64,000 bases of DNA, from the NCBI RefSeq assembly GCF_014647655.1, contig NZ_BMPP01000004.1:62001-126000 (forward strand), given 5' to 3'. Numbering within the stretch: position 1 is the first letter of the stretch; the number at the start of each line of letters is the position of its first letter. A program made the position numbers and the translations under genes. Positions 8,698 through 18,364 of this stretch are shown here, piece after piece. This stretch comes from Deinococcus malanensis (GTDB taxonomy: Bacteria > Deinococcota > Deinococci > Deinococcales > Deinococcaceae). The notes below the pieces were generated by a model. The model had not been told where the DNA came from. It saw nothing but the letters and a program-made list of their open reading frames with translations, and made no database searches.

Positions 8698-8976
8698 ATG
8701 CCGCTGCCCGACCCTGTTACCGTGGTGGACCTCAGGCCCGACGACCTTCGGCAGGCCCAGCCGCTGGAGGGTCCCGGCGTGCTGGTCATCGTGCTCAGCC
8801 TGCAGGCCATCGAAGACGGTCAGCACGGCCTGAGCCAGCACTCGGGGCCCCTGCTAGTGGTCTGCGAACGTGGAGTGCGTTCCGGCCTGGCCGCCCGGTA
8901 CCTGCGCGCTGACGGCCTGGACGCCCAGGCGCATCCTGGTGGAATTGATGCATTCTTGCAGTCGGTGCGCCACTGA
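8698..8976 (+). CDS. Rhodanese-like protein (92 aa)
   Basis: A short rhodanese fold: [17 protein letters not shown] at the N-terminus and the Cys loop CERGVR with Cys at residue 56, followed by [21 protein letters not shown]. The active-site loop differs from the divergent neighbour (CERGVR against CRSGAR), so substrate or partner may differ. It is likely leaderless from TATGCT. The following aminotransferase has its own promoter. Confidence 0.8.
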   Translation: MPLPDPVTVVDLRPDDLRQAQPLEGPGVLVIVLSLQAIEDGQHGLSQHSGPLLVVCERGVRSGLAARYLRADGLDAQAHPGGIDAFLQSVRH

Positions 8977-9026
8977 CACGACTCAGCGTCTGCCAGCCAT
9001 CGGTCACCCACAGCTACACTGGCGGG

Positions 9027-10487
9027 ATGACGGGACTGCCCCACGGATTTATTCGCAGCCGCGACGTACTCGACGACCGCCTGACTGGTGCCCAGGTCCG
9101 GACCCTGGAACTGCAACACGGCAACGAGGAACTGTTGTATGGGCTGAACCTGATCGGGGTCGCTGGCCCATTCTCCCGCGTGACACCCTGGGAACTGGAA
9201 GATGAGCAGGGCGTGCGGCGCATCAATGCCAGCGGGTACTCGGCCACGCCTTTTGGGGAGATGCCGCCGGTCCTGACCGGGTTTCTGAAGGAATTCCTGG
9301 AGAAGAACCGTGCCATGAGCCTGCCGCAGCAGTCCAGCAGCCCCTGGCGCGCGGCGCTGGAAGCCAATCTGGTACGCCTGCTGGCCCGTGAACTGCCCAG
9401 CCACCATGACAGTCAGGTCTTCTTCTGTTCCAGTGGCACGGAAGCCATCGAGGGTGCCCTGAAGTTTGCCCGCGCGTGGCGGCCCGGTACCAAATACAGC
9501 ATTTCCTTTAACAGCGCCTACCACGGCAAGACCATGGGCAGCCTGAGCCTGACGCCCAACCCCGAGTACCAGGATGTCTTCCGCCCGCTGGTTCCGGGGG
9601 CCGTCACCTGCCCCTACGGCGACCTGGACGCTCTGTCGGCGCTGATCCGCCGCCTGGGACCGGACAAGGTGACCTGTGTGGTGGTCGAACCTATCCAGGG
9701 CGAAGGTGGCGTGAACATTCCGCCCGAGGGCTTCCTGCGCGGCCTGGGGGAGCTGTGCCGCCGCCACGGTATCGTGGTCATTGCCGACGAGATTCAGACC
9801 GGTCTTGGCCGGACCGGCCACTGGTTTGAATCGGCGGCTCAGGGGCTGGACCCGGACATCGTGACACTGGCCAAACCGCTGGGGGGCGGACTGGTCGCTG
9901 TCGGGGCCACCATCGTGCGCCACGCCATCTACAAGAAAATGCTTGGTGGACTGAGCAGCAAGCGCCACAGCAACACCTTCGGGGGCGCGGCGCTGGCCAT
10001 GGCGGTGGGCCTGCGGAGCCTGGAACACCTGATCGAGACCGACCTGCCCCGCCGCAGCCTCGAACTGGGCCAGATCGGCCTGGGCCACCTGCAGGGCCTT
10101 CAGGCCCGCTACCCCCGCCTGGTGCAGGAGGTCCGCGGTCAGGGCCTGCTGCTGGCCATGCAGTTCCAGCCGGTGGTGGGCGTCCCGCTCCCGGGACCGG
10201 TCAAGGAACTCGTATACGAGGGCACCGCCATCCTGGCGCTCAGGGAACTGCATCAGGCGGGGGTCATGGCCAACCTGAGCCTGAGCAGCAAGCGCACGGT
10301 ACGCCTGACCCCGGCCCTGGACATGCCGCGTGATGTCTTCGAGATCATGTTTGGCCGGGTGGAGACCTTTGCAGCGCGGAACCCCGCTTCACGTCACCTG
10401 CTTACGAATACGCCGCCGAACGTTACCCTGAGCCTGGCCAAATTTGCAGCCAGCAAGCCCAAAAAGCGCACGCCCAGCGATGGCTGA
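9027..10487 (+). CDS. Class III PLP aminotransferase (486 aa)
   Basis: Fold type I, class III aminotransferase of the acetylornithine/putrescine group. Visible motifs: the PLP-phosphate motif [15 protein letters not shown], the [10 protein letters not shown] loop, the conserved Asp in [15 protein letters not shown] and the Schiff-base Lys in [10 protein letters not shown] (about residue 283). The N-terminal extension of about 60 residues before [16 protein letters not shown] is longer than in ArgD and resembles putrescine or lysine aminotransferases. No polyamine or arginine gene adjoins it, so the substrate is open. The box TACACT lies 6 nt before the ATG (leaderless). Confidence 0.85.
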   Translation: MTGLPHGFIRSRDVLDDRLTGAQVRTLELQHGNEELLYGLNLIGVAGPFSRVTPWELEDEQGVRRINASGYSATPFGEMPPVLTGFLKEFLEKNRAMSLPQQSSSPWRAALEANLVRLLARELPSHHDSQVFFCSSGTEAIEGALKFARAWRPGTKYSISFNSAYHGKTMGSLSLTPNPEYQDVFRPLVPGAVTCPYGDLDALSALIRRLGPDKVTCVVVEPIQGEGGVNIPPEGFLRGLGELCRRHGIVVIADEIQTGLGRTGHWFESAAQGLDPDIVTLAKPLGGGLVAVGATIVRHAIYKKMLGGLSSKRHSNTFGGAALAMAVGLRSLEHLIETDLPRRSLELGQIGLGHLQGLQARYPRLVQEVRGQGLLLAMQFQPVVGVPLPGPVKELVYEGTAILALRELHQAGVMANLSLSSKRTVRLTPALDMPRDVFEIMFGRVETFAARNPASRHLLTNTPPNVTLSLAKFAASKPKKRTPSDG

Positions 10488-10551
10488 ACGGGTCCCGTAG
10501 CCGCCGACAACGAGGCATCAGGCCACGGGCTGGCGCCTCCTTCGCCGAGCC

Positions 10552-11067
10552 CTAGGCCAGCCCGCAGGCACGCTGAAGCAGCAGATGCACCTCGTCACGC
10601 GGCAGGCGCCGGGCTCTCAATGGCAGGTCTGCCGGCAGGGTGCTCAGGCCGGGAATAATCGGCACATACCCGAACTCCGGACGCGCGATTAGGTCTCTCC
10701 CTGCGGTCAAAGCCACCACAAATTCCAGCTGCAGTTCGAAGTGAGCATTGAGCTCGGTGCGCAGTGGTCCTGCGTCTCCGGCCAGCAGGGACACAAGCGC
10801 GGGGTGGGGGTCAAATCCATCTTCCAGTTCACTCAGCACCCGCGCGGTATCCAGGAAGATTCCCGCCCCCGGAAGCGCGTATCCGCTGATGCGGCGGCGG
10901 GCAGTCTCGGGGGCGTCGCCGCGGATCAGAGAGACTTTTCGCCCTGCACGCTGCGCCCCAGACAGCAGTGACCACAGCCGCCCCAGACTGGAGTAGCGGG
11001 CCAGTTCCAGGTAGCCAGCTGGCTTCGCCGCGATGGGCCGCGTGGGACGCTCGCCTCGGTCGGTCAC
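10552..11067 (-). CDS. Conserved-looking hypothetical protein (171 aa)
   Basis: Unrecognised. A soluble protein, start [15 protein letters not shown], with [20 protein letters not shown] and a hydrophobic middle ([16 protein letters not shown]). The GTG at 11067 is supported by TAGCAT exactly 6 nt before it, the local leaderless pattern. No signal peptide or clear membrane helix. It sits between the convergent aminotransferase gene and the CDF transporter gene, without an evident functional link. Confidence 0.65.
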   Translation of the reverse strand: MTDRGERPTRPIAAKPAGYLELARYSSLGRLWSLLSGAQRAGRKVSLIRGDAPETARRRISGYALPGAGIFLDTARVLSELEDGFDPHPALVSLLAGDAGPLRTELNAHFELQLEFVVALTAGRDLIARPEFGYVPIIPGLSTLPADLPLRARRLPRDEVHLLLQRACGLA

Positions 11068-11159
11068 AGGCTCATGCTACTGGGCCAAGAACCTCAGGAA
11101 GCAGCGCCACCGGGGGCAGGGCGCACGGGACCGTCAAGTCGTCGAGGGTGATTTCCCTG

Positions 11160-12044
11160 TCACAGGACCAGCACACCATGGTGTTTGGCTTTGTCCTGCG
11201 GCTCAACGTGAATGGTGACATTGGCGCCCCCGATCTCGGCCCGGATCGCGTCCTCCAGACGGTCGCAGATAAGGTGAGCCTCGCTCACAGACATGTCCCC
11301 CGGCACGACCATGTGGAACTCGACAAAGGTGACCTGACCAGCCTGACGGGTCCGCAGGTCATGAATTTCGAGGGCCCCCTCGGCGTGGATGCTCATCAGT
11401 TCGCGCAGGCGCCGGGTGGTCTGTGGATCGGCGATATCCATGAGTCCTCCCACACTGTCGCGCACCAGATGCCAGCCGCTCCACAGAATGTTCATCGCCA
11501 CCAGGACGGCCAGCAACGGATCAAGCACATGCCACCCCGTCATGCGGGCCAGCAGCACACCAATCAGGACGCCGATGCTGGTCACGACATCGGTCAGCAG
11601 GTGCCGTCCGTCGGCCAGCAGGGCAGGAGACCTGACCGCGCGGGCGGCCCGCAGCAGGAAGGTGGCCCACATGGCGTTCAGAACGCTGGCGCCCATATTG
11701 ACCATCAGGCCCGAAAGCGGGGCAGCCTTCATGGAGGGGTTCTGGAGTGCAGGAATGGCTTCCCGCAGGATGGTCACGGCCGCCAGGACGATCAGGACGC
11801 CCTCGGCGACGGCACTGAAGTATTCGGCCTTGGTGTGGCCGTAGGGATGGTTTGCGTCGGCTGGCCGGGCCGCAATTCTCAGAGCGAACAGGGCGGCAAG
11901 CGCCGCCGCCACGTTGATGACACTTTCCAGCGCGTCGGAATACAGCGCGAGGCTACCGGTCATCAGATAGGCCAGGAACTTCAGACCCAGCACGACAGTG
12001 GCCACCACCACGCTGCCCAGCGCTATGTGTATCGTGCGGTCCAT
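11160..12044 (-). CDS. Cation diffusion facilitator (CDF) metal transporter (294 aa)
   Basis: Six membrane segments, starting VVVATVVLGLKFLAYLMTG, carry the CDF metal-site motifs: SDALES in helix 2 and DGRHLLTDVVTS in helix 5 (the H/D-x3-D sites), with HPYGHTKAEYF between. The soluble C-terminal domain after residue 205 includes EIHDLRTRQAG and VEFHMVVPGDMSVSEAH. Such transporters export Zn, Mn or Fe by proton antiport across the inner membrane; manganese handling is of special interest in Deinococcus, but the metal is not decidable here. The start MDRTIHIAL is chosen for AAAGG upstream and because the extension overlaps the upstream gene. Confidence 0.92.
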   Translation of the reverse strand: MDRTIHIALGSVVVATVVLGLKFLAYLMTGSLALYSDALESVINVAAALAALFALRIAARPADANHPYGHTKAEYFSAVAEGVLIVLAAVTILREAIPALQNPSMKAAPLSGLMVNMGASVLNAMWATFLLRAARAVRSPALLADGRHLLTDVVTSIGVLIGVLLARMTGWHVLDPLLAVLVAMNILWSGWHLVRDSVGGLMDIADPQTTRRLRELMSIHAEGALEIHDLRTRQAGQVTFVEFHMVVPGDMSVSEAHLICDRLEDAIRAEIGGANVTIHVEPQDKAKHHGVLVL

Positions 12045-12114
12045 ACCTTTGACGAGGCTAACAGGATTAGGTGTTCCAAATTCCGTGCCCTGGGCAGGGA
12101 CAGGGCCCGTGCGC

Positions 12115-12546
12115 TCAGTACAGGAACAGCATCCAGTAGCGGCTGTTGCCCTCGGTCCAGCGCGAAATCCGCACCCCTCGACCCTGGGCATGGTTGTATT
12201 TGACATCGCCATTGGTCAGGGCCTCCGAGGCGAGATAGCCGAACTGCCGCAATTTGACTTTCAGGGTCTGGTCAAAGGTCCGGGCCGCCTGACCTTCCGT
12301 TGCCGTCCAGATCTCGAAGCGGACCCCGAGGGCGTAATACTGCTGAATTTCTGCTGCGTAGGCGATGTACTTTCGCCCGCTGCACACGCGTTTGGCTCCA
12401 GCAGGACGGTTGAACAGGCTGTTCATCACCCGGCCGGTGGGGTCACAGGCAGGGCGACTCGCGGCGCTGTGCGCTGAAAAAGAACCCACAGTCGCCAGGG
12501 TCAGCAGAGCTATCAGGGCAGGTCGATTCACACGTCTTGCATTCAT
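12115..12546 (-). CDS. Secreted hypothetical protein (143 aa)
   Basis: Unrecognised. A signal peptide is visible (ARRVNRPALIALLTLATVGS, likely cleavage after a small-residue stretch near AHSAAS). The mature part has two Cys (about residues 34 and 55) that could form a disulfide, and many Tyr and Arg, including RWTEGNSRYWMLFLY at the end. Probably periplasmic or surface. It precedes the CDF gene on the same strand with a 70-nt gap. Confidence 0.65.
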   Translation of the reverse strand: MNARRVNRPALIALLTLATVGSFSAHSAASRPACDPTGRVMNSLFNRPAGAKRVCSGRKYIAYAAEIQQYYALGVRFEIWTATEGQAARTFDQTLKVKLRQFGYLASEALTNGDVKYNHAQGRGVRISRWTEGNSRYWMLFLY

Positions 12547-12675
12547 CGTTCAGCCGGCCAGCTTACGAACATGGAACCCTGGAGAGACATTAAGTTTATG
12601 CTAGAGGGCTGCTCCAGGAATCAGAACAGAAGAGTCCCGCAGTCTGCGTCCCCCGCCTTAATGTGCCCTTTAACT

Positions 12676-13086
12676 TCAGGGGTGGCTGCTGGAAGTATCT
12701 GAGAATTCGTCGGCTTCGACGTTGATCGTCGGATGGCGCTTTTCAAACTGTACACACAGAACCCCGCCCACCAGCGTGGCCTGACCAGTTTGCGGCACGA
12801 TCTCCACCGGCAGCCCCAGCGTGCGGCTGAATGCCCCGTGGGGCCGCTCGGCGCTGAGGCGCCCCACAGGTGCAGGGCGCTCCCCGGACACAGTGACGCT
12901 CTCTCCAGTCTCATGCAGGGCCAGACTGTCCGGCACGACGCCGGGAACATCCATGTGCAGCGTGATGTGGCTGTCCGAATCTGTCCAGTCGGCCAGCGGG
13001 ACCCATGGCCCGCTGCTGGTCAGGGATTCCACGCCTTCACGCAGGGTCATCAGGTGTTGCAGGCGACTCAGGACCGGCTCGTTCAT
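12676..13086 (-). CDS. Small heat shock protein, Hsp20/alpha-crystallin family (136 aa)
   Basis: The alpha-crystallin domain is visible: VPLADWTDSDSHITLHMDVP (beta strands), VPDSLALHETGESVTVSGER, then a run corresponding to HGAFSRTLGLPVEIV, with a short C-terminal tail. Holdase chaperone of the cytosol that binds unfolding proteins without ATP. It is somewhat divergent, lacking a clear C-terminal I-x-I motif. TAGCGT lies 7 nt before the ATG. No CIRCE-type inverted repeat was noticed upstream. Confidence 0.88.
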   Translation of the reverse strand: MNEPVLSRLQHLMTLREGVESLTSSGPWVPLADWTDSDSHITLHMDVPGVVPDSLALHETGESVTVSGERPAPVGRLSAERPHGAFSRTLGLPVEIVPQTGQATLVGGVLCVQFEKRHPTINVEADEFSDTSSSHP

Positions 13087-13227
13087 GTTCAGTACGCTAC
13101 CACTGCATCTTGAGAGCTTGCCAGCAGGATCAGGACGAAGCGAGACAGGACCGGCACAGCACCCCTTTGCCCCGCATCCCGTGCTGCCAAAACCCCGTCA
13201 CCAGACCACTGGCCTACAATCCGGCCT

Positions 13228-14133
13228 GTGAGCCCGGTGATTCCCATCCTGACAGCCCCGACGGCCGCCGGTAAAACAGCGCTGGCCCTGGCCATTGCCG
13301 CTAGAGTGCCCCTGGAAATCGTTTCCGCCGATGCCTTCACGGTGTACCGGGGCCTGGACATTGGGACCGCCAAGCCTGCCCCGGATGAGCGCAACGCAGT
13401 TCCTCATCACCTGATCGACATTGCCGAGGTCACTGAATTCTACGATGTAGCCCGTTTCGTCCGGGACGCAGAGGCAGCGTTGCACGACATACTGGCGCGG
13501 GGAAAACAGCCCTTGGTGGTGGGAGGCACCGGGTTTTATCTGCGGGCCCTCATGCGCGGCCTGCCCCTGACTCCGCCTTCGGACCCGGGGACGCGCGGCG
13601 CCATCGAGGCCGAACTGCATAGCCGCGGGCTTGACGCGCTCCTCGCTGAAATTGCCGGTGCTCATCCTGCCGAGGCCGCCAGAATGGAGCGCAACCCACG
13701 GCGTATCGTGCGTGCCCTGGAGGTCTACCGCAGCACCGGCCGCTTTCCCGGGGAATTCGGAACCTCGCCGCCAGCGTTTCGCTACCAGGTCACGGCCTTT
13801 ACCCGGCCATCCGCAGAACTTGAAGCCCGGATGCACCAGAGAATCCAGGTCATGCTCGATCAGGGCTGGCCGCAGGAAGCGAGGTGGCTGGCCTCGCGCG
13901 TGGAGCCGGCCACCCTCCCGAGACCGACCGCCTGGCAGGCCCTGGGCTATACAGAGGCCCTGGCGGTGGCAGAAGGGTCGATGACTCTGTCGGAGGCTGC
14001 CGCGGCGGTGCTCGGCGCGTCGCGGCAATACGCCAGGCGCCAATTGACCTTCATGCGAACACAGCTGGGCGCGATTATTCAGACCGTAGATGGCGCCCAG
14101 GCCGAGCTGTCGCACCATCTGGTGATCCGTTGA
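13228..14133 (+). CDS. miaA: tRNA dimethylallyltransferase
   Basis: Adds a dimethylallyl group to A37 of tRNAs that read UNN codons. The P-loop APTAAGKTAL is at residues 10-19, followed by VSADAFTVYRGLDIGTAKP (the tRNA and substrate region), VGGTGFYLRALM and ALGYTE. The length of 301 aa is normal. The GTG start at 13228 is supported by TACAAT 7 nt upstream (leaderless). The family usually has VSADSxQVY, so FTVY here is a small deviation. It precedes glgC, but with a long leader between. Confidence 0.95.
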   Translation: MSPVIPILTAPTAAGKTALALAIAARVPLEIVSADAFTVYRGLDIGTAKPAPDERNAVPHHLIDIAEVTEFYDVARFVRDAEAALHDILARGKQPLVVGGTGFYLRALMRGLPLTPPSDPGTRGAIEAELHSRGLDALLAEIAGAHPAEAARMERNPRRIVRALEVYRSTGRFPGEFGTSPPAFRYQVTAFTRPSAELEARMHQRIQVMLDQGWPQEARWLASRVEPATLPRPTAWQALGYTEALAVAEGSMTLSEAAAAVLGASRQYARRQLTFMRTQLGAIIQTVDGAQAELSHHLVIR

Positions 14134-14231
14134 CCCGGTTAGGACCCAAGAAAGCATAAAGACCGGAGCTGCCGCCTTCGCCACCTAGAATTAAGGGGTA
14201 GACGACGTTCTTTTCCGCCCGGGTTCCGGCA

Positions 14232-14276
14232 GGGTCCGTCACAGGGCATGTTGCCCGCGGGCCGGACCCCTTTTCT
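14232..14276 (+). terminator. Leader hairpin before glgC, possible terminator or attenuator
   Basis: GGGTCCG (14232-14238) pairs with CGGACCC (14263-14269); an inner hairpin GGGC/GCCC sits in the loop; CTTTTCTT follows. A -10-like box TAGAAT lies at 14186-14191, upstream of it. It either ends the miaA transcript or controls read-through into glgC, whose start is only about 22 nt further on. Confidence 0.5.
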
Positions 14277-14297
14277 TCCACATCTCAGGGAGCAGGC

Positions 14298-15539
14298 ATG
14301 AAACCACGTGTTCTGGGCATGATTCTCGCTGGTGGCCAAGGCTCGCGCCTCGCACCGCTGACACAGAAGCGCAGCAAGCCTGCAGTTCCGTTTGGCAGCA
14401 AATACCGCATCATCGATTTCGCCATCAACAACTTTATGAACAGCGGCGTGTTCTCCATCTACGTGCTGACCCAGTACAAGGCGCAGAGCCTGACTGAGCA
14501 TATCCAGCGCGGCTGGCGCTTCGGGACCTTTCTCAGCGACTACTTCATCACGCTGGTGCCGGCGCAGATGTACCGCTACGAGGAACTTGGGGCCGTCTGG
14601 TACCGCGGCACCGCGGACGCGGTGTACCAGAATATGCACCTGATCGACAACTTCGACGCCGATTACGTGGCCATCTTCAGCGGGGATCACATTTACAAGA
14701 TGAACGTCGAGCACATGCTCGAGAAGCACATCGACTCGCGCGCTGACGTCACCATCGCGGCGTATCCCATGCCACGCAGCAACGCCCATCAATTCGGGGT
14801 GATGCAGGTGGACAAGGGATGGCGCGTCACCGAATTCATGGAAAAGGTGCCGGACCCGCCTGGTCTGCCGGACAACCCGGACCTGTCGCTGACCAGCATG
14901 GGCAACTACATCTTTTCCCGGCGCGCGCTCGAGGAACTGCTGCACACCAGCATCAGCGGCCAGGAAGAGGGTTTCGACTTCGGCCACAACGTGATTCCGC
15001 GTGCGCTGGCGGACGGGTATCACGTGCAGGCCTATGACTTTCACCGCAACCCCATTCCGGGGCAGTCCAATCCGAACCTGTACTGGCGCGACGTCGGCAC
15101 GATCGACGCCTACTACGAAGCCAACATGGACCTGATCAGCATCAATCCGGAATTCGACATCTACAACCCCAGCTGGCCTCTGCGCACCAGCAGCGAGTTT
15201 TCTCCGCCAGCCAAATTCGTGCATGAAAGCGAGGGCCGCAAGGGTCAGGCCTTCAACTCGGTCATGGCCGGCGGAGTGATTATCAGCGGCGCCACCGTGC
15301 GTGACAGCGTGCTGGGGCGGAGTATCAGGGCGCACTCGTACGCCCTGATCGAGAACTGTGTCCTGTTCGATGACGTGGAGGTCGGGCGGCACAGCCACCT
15401 GAACCGCGTCATTGTCGATAAGAATGTCAAAATTCCGCCGGGCACCCGGATCGGAGTTGATCACAATGAGGACCGCGAGCGCGGCTTCACCGTGACAGAA
15501 AGCGGCGTGGTCGTGGTGCCCAAGAGCTACTCGTTCTGA
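14298..15539 (+). CDS. glgC: Glucose-1-phosphate adenylyltransferase
   Basis: Makes ADP-glucose for glycogen synthesis from glucose-1-phosphate and ATP. The nucleotide-binding motif [11 protein letters not shown] is at residues 12-22, followed by [27 protein letters not shown] and FSGDHIYKM; the C-terminal left-handed beta-helix region includes [10 protein letters not shown] and [16 protein letters not shown]. The length of 413 aa is standard. An RBS (AGGGAGCAGGC) precedes the ATG. No other glg gene is in view. Confidence 0.97.
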   Translation: MKPRVLGMILAGGQGSRLAPLTQKRSKPAVPFGSKYRIIDFAINNFMNSGVFSIYVLTQYKAQSLTEHIQRGWRFGTFLSDYFITLVPAQMYRYEELGAVWYRGTADAVYQNMHLIDNFDADYVAIFSGDHIYKMNVEHMLEKHIDSRADVTIAAYPMPRSNAHQFGVMQVDKGWRVTEFMEKVPDPPGLPDNPDLSLTSMGNYIFSRRALEELLHTSISGQEEGFDFGHNVIPRALADGYHVQAYDFHRNPIPGQSNPNLYWRDVGTIDAYYEANMDLISINPEFDIYNPSWPLRTSSEFSPPAKFVHESEGRKGQAFNSVMAGGVIISGATVRDSVLGRSIRAHSYALIENCVLFDDVEVGRHSHLNRVIVDKNVKIPPGTRIGVDHNEDRERGFTVTESGVVVVPKSYSF

Positions 15540-15555
15540 GCTCCCGGCCTGCCGG

Positions 15556-17751
15556 TTAGTCGCTCAGCACGGCACGGACCGTCTGAACAATGCGTTCGCC
15601 GTAGGCTTCCATCCTCTTGGGTCCCAGACCCGGCAGCCCCCGCAGCTCGTCCAGGCTGCGGGGCTGACGCTGTGCCAGCGTTTCGAGCGTGGCATTAGGA
15701 AACACCAGGAAGGCGCTGACGCCGGCTTCGCTGGCCAGTTCCCGCCGTGTCGCCCGGAGCGCCTCCGCCACGGCTTCCACGCGGTCCTGATCCGGGCTGC
15801 TGACCGGCCCTCCGAGCGTATGTTCTTCAGCCCCACCGCTCCGGCCAGCCCCCTTCAAAATGTCCAGCACGGCCCGGTTGCCCGCCATCCCCCGGTCCTG
15901 GGCCTCGGCCTGAGCGTCCGGGGAGCTATTCAGATCACGCACCACCTGAAGTACCTCGTCGCCGTACTCGGTGAGTTTCCTCTGCCCCACACCGCTTACC
16001 GTGCCGAGGGTCGCGTGAGTGCCAGGTCGCAGCTCGGCGATCACCTTCAGCGTGGCGTCGGTGAAAATGACGTAGGGCGGCACCCCCTGTTGCCGTGCCT
16101 TGCTCAGTCGCCACTGACGAAGCGCCTCGAACAGCGGCTGGTCCTGTGCTCCTACACCCGCTCGTCCAGGGCGCGCCGAGTCACGCCTGCGCACACGTTC
16201 ACGCGGCTGGAGGCTGTCTTCCCGCAGGGCAAGCGCCGCTTCTCCTTTCAGGATGGCGCGGGCCTTGCCTGTCGCACTCAGACCGTGGAATTCACCTGAT
16301 GTAAGGTAGCCCAGGCTGGTGAGCTGTCTCAGCACGCCGCGCCAGTAGCGTTCGTCGTGTTGGCGTCCCACCCCGAAGGTCGGCAGCTGATGGTGGCCCA
16401 TGGCCAGCACCTTTTCGGTCTCGCGGCCCAGCAGGACATCGGTCAGGTGGGCCGCGCCAAAGCGGTTGCCGGTTCGGATGGCCGCTGACAGCGCCATCTG
16501 CGCCTCGCGGGTGGCATCCTGCACGCGCGGCGGGTTCATGCAGACATCGCAGTTTCCACACGGCTCGCGGAGCTGCTCACCAAAGTAGTCCAGCAGGATC
16601 TGGCGCCGGCAGCTGGCCGCCTCGCAGTAGGTCAGCAGGGCGTCGAGCTTCCCGGCTTCCACCCGTTTGACCTCATCAGGGGCGTCACTCTGAGCCAGCA
16701 TTCGGCGCACGTTGACCACGTCCGCAAGCCCGTATACCATCCAGGCAGTGCTGGGGAGGCCATCGCGTCCGGCGCGGCCAGTTTCCTGGTAGTAGCCCTC
16801 CATGCTCTTGGGCAGGTCCAGGTGCGCCACGAAGCGCACGTTTGGCTTGTCGATGCCCATTCCGAAGGCCACTGTGGCCACCACGATCAACCCTTCCTCG
16901 TTTAGGAACCGTTCCTGGGCGTGATTGCGCTCACGAGGCGAAAGCCCGGCGTGGTAGGCCACCGCATCCAGCCCCTGTGACTGCAACCAGCGCGCCGTTT
17001 CCTCCACCGATTTGCGCGAGAGGCAGTACACGATTCCGGCGTCACCAGGGTGCTCGGCGCGGATAAAGTCAAGCAGCTGCGCCTTGGGACCTTCCTTGCC
17101 CGCCACCCGGTACTGAATGTTGGGCCGGTCGAACGAACTGACGAACTGCGGCGCCCCATGCAACTCCAGCACGCGCAGCATGTCGGCCCGGGTACGTTCG
17201 TCGGCGGTGGCGGTCAGTGCCAGCCGCGGAACGTGCGGGAAACGCCTGGGCAGCACATGCAACTGCCCGTACTCGGGCCGGAAATCATGCCCCCACTGCG
17301 AGACACAGTGCGCCTCGTCAATGGCGAACAGTGCCACCTGCGCGCGTTCCAGCAGGTCCAGGGTGCGTGACACCAGCAGCCGCTCCGGGGCCACGTACAG
17401 CAGGTCCAGCTCACCGGCCAGCAGAGCCTGCTCGACCTCGCGTACGCCCTCAGGGCTCAGGCTGGAATTCAGGAACGCCGCACGGACGCCCAGTTGACGC
17501 AGGGCGTCGACCTGATCCTTCATCAAGGCAATCAGAGGAGAAACGACGACGCCTGTGCCAGGACGCAACAGACTCGGAACCTGATAACACAGACTCTTCC
17601 CGCCCCCTGTCGGCATCAGAACCAGCGCGTTGCCGCCCTCGATCACTGTTCGTACGATATCGGCCTGAACCCCCCGGAACGCGCTGTAGCCCCAGACTCG
17701 GTTCAACACCGCCAGGGCTTGGGGAAGTGAAGCAGGGGAGACGGCAGTCAT
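15556..17751 (-). CDS. recQ: ATP-dependent DNA helicase RecQ with two HRDC domains
   Basis: Superfamily 2, 3'-5' DNA helicase in recombination and repair. Walker [13 protein letters not shown] lies near residues 46-57, the DEAH box is in [20 protein letters not shown], and motif VI is in [13 protein letters not shown]. The zinc-binding Cys set [16 protein letters not shown] and a winged-helix region follow. Two HRDC domains end the protein (about residues 530-600 and 655-730). D. radiodurans RecQ is known to have three. ATG 17751 is chosen: the ATG 12 nt upstream lies inside the -10 box TATGCT, which gives a 7-nt spacing to 17751. Confidence 0.96.
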   Translation of the reverse strand: MTAVSPASLPQALAVLNRVWGYSAFRGVQADIVRTVIEGGNALVLMPTGGGKSLCYQVPSLLRPGTGVVVSPLIALMKDQVDALRQLGVRAAFLNSSLSPEGVREVEQALLAGELDLLYVAPERLLVSRTLDLLERAQVALFAIDEAHCVSQWGHDFRPEYGQLHVLPRRFPHVPRLALTATADERTRADMLRVLELHGAPQFVSSFDRPNIQYRVAGKEGPKAQLLDFIRAEHPGDAGIVYCLSRKSVEETARWLQSQGLDAVAYHAGLSPRERNHAQERFLNEEGLIVVATVAFGMGIDKPNVRFVAHLDLPKSMEGYYQETGRAGRDGLPSTAWMVYGLADVVNVRRMLAQSDAPDEVKRVEAGKLDALLTYCEAASCRRQILLDYFGEQLREPCGNCDVCMNPPRVQDATREAQMALSAAIRTGNRFGAAHLTDVLLGRETEKVLAMGHHQLPTFGVGRQHDERYWRGVLRQLTSLGYLTSGEFHGLSATGKARAILKGEAALALREDSLQPRERVRRRDSARPGRAGVGAQDQPLFEALRQWRLSKARQQGVPPYVIFTDATLKVIAELRPGTHATLGTVSGVGQRKLTEYGDEVLQVVRDLNSSPDAQAEAQDRGMAGNRAVLDILKGAGRSGGAEEHTLGGPVSSPDQDRVEAVAEALRATRRELASEAGVSAFLVFPNATLETLAQRQPRSLDELRGLPGLGPKRMEAYGERIVQTVRAVLSD

Positions 17752-17786
17752 CTCACCTAGCATAGCGCGTTACGCCATCAACGTAA

Positions 17787-18308
17787 TCAGGATGTCGTGG
17801 CTGGCTCCTGAAGCATCAGCTGCATAAACACCACGTCCAGCCAGCGGTCAAACTTGCGCCCGACCTGCGACAGCTGCCCGGCCACCACAAAGCCGAAACT
17901 CTGGTGAAATCGAATGCTCGCGGCATTCTCGGCATCGACCGCGCCTAGCATCACGTGCAGGCCACGTGCCCTGGCCTCGGCAATCAGCGGCGCCATCAGG
18001 GCCCTGCCCACACCGCTGCCACGGCCTCCAGCCTGCACATACACGCTGTGCTCCACGGTACCGGCGTACCCGGCCTTGTCCCTGTAGGGCCCGAAGGTGG
18101 CCCAGCCCACCACATGGGTTTCCTGCTCGGCCACCAGCACCGGCCAGCCTGTGCCCTGCTTGTGGTCGAACCATGTCAGCCGGGATTCCAGACTGACGGG
18201 TACCAGATCATATGAAGCCGTGGTGTTGACGACCGCCTCGTTGTAGATCTCCAGGATGGCGGGCACGTCAGCCCGGTCAGCGCGGCGCACGGTGAGCTCG
18301 GCAGTCAT
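17787..18308 (-). CDS. GNAT N-acetyltransferase, phosphinothricin/methionine sulfoximine type (173 aa)
   Basis: A GNAT fold with the N-terminal strand TVRRADRADVPAILEIYNEA, the substrate-loop sequence TTASYDLVPVSLESRLTWF, and the acetyl-CoA pyrophosphate loop GGRGSGVGRALM. VDAENAASIRFHQSFGFV and VGRKFDRWLDVVFMQL are typical of the Pat/Bar/MddA (YncA) group, which acetylates phosphinothricin or methionine sulfoximine and often protects against toxic glutamate analogues. The physiological substrate is unknown. A -10-like TTTACT lies 6 nt before the ATG. Confidence 0.88.
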   Translation of the reverse strand: MTAELTVRRADRADVPAILEIYNEAVVNTTASYDLVPVSLESRLTWFDHKQGTGWPVLVAEQETHVVGWATFGPYRDKAGYAGTVEHSVYVQAGGRGSGVGRALMAPLIAEARARGLHVMLGAVDAENAASIRFHQSFGFVVAGQLSQVGRKFDRWLDVVFMQLMLQEPATTS

Positions 18309-18364
18309 GCAGGCAGTAAAGCAGCTTCATGGTCACCTTGGACACCGTTGCCCAAAGGGCCCGA

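Noticed and set aside
8820..10253. 477-codon minus-strand frame
   Set aside because: Antisense to the class III aminotransferase gene; composition is that of a shadow frame (Gln, His, Arg rich) and no motif is present.
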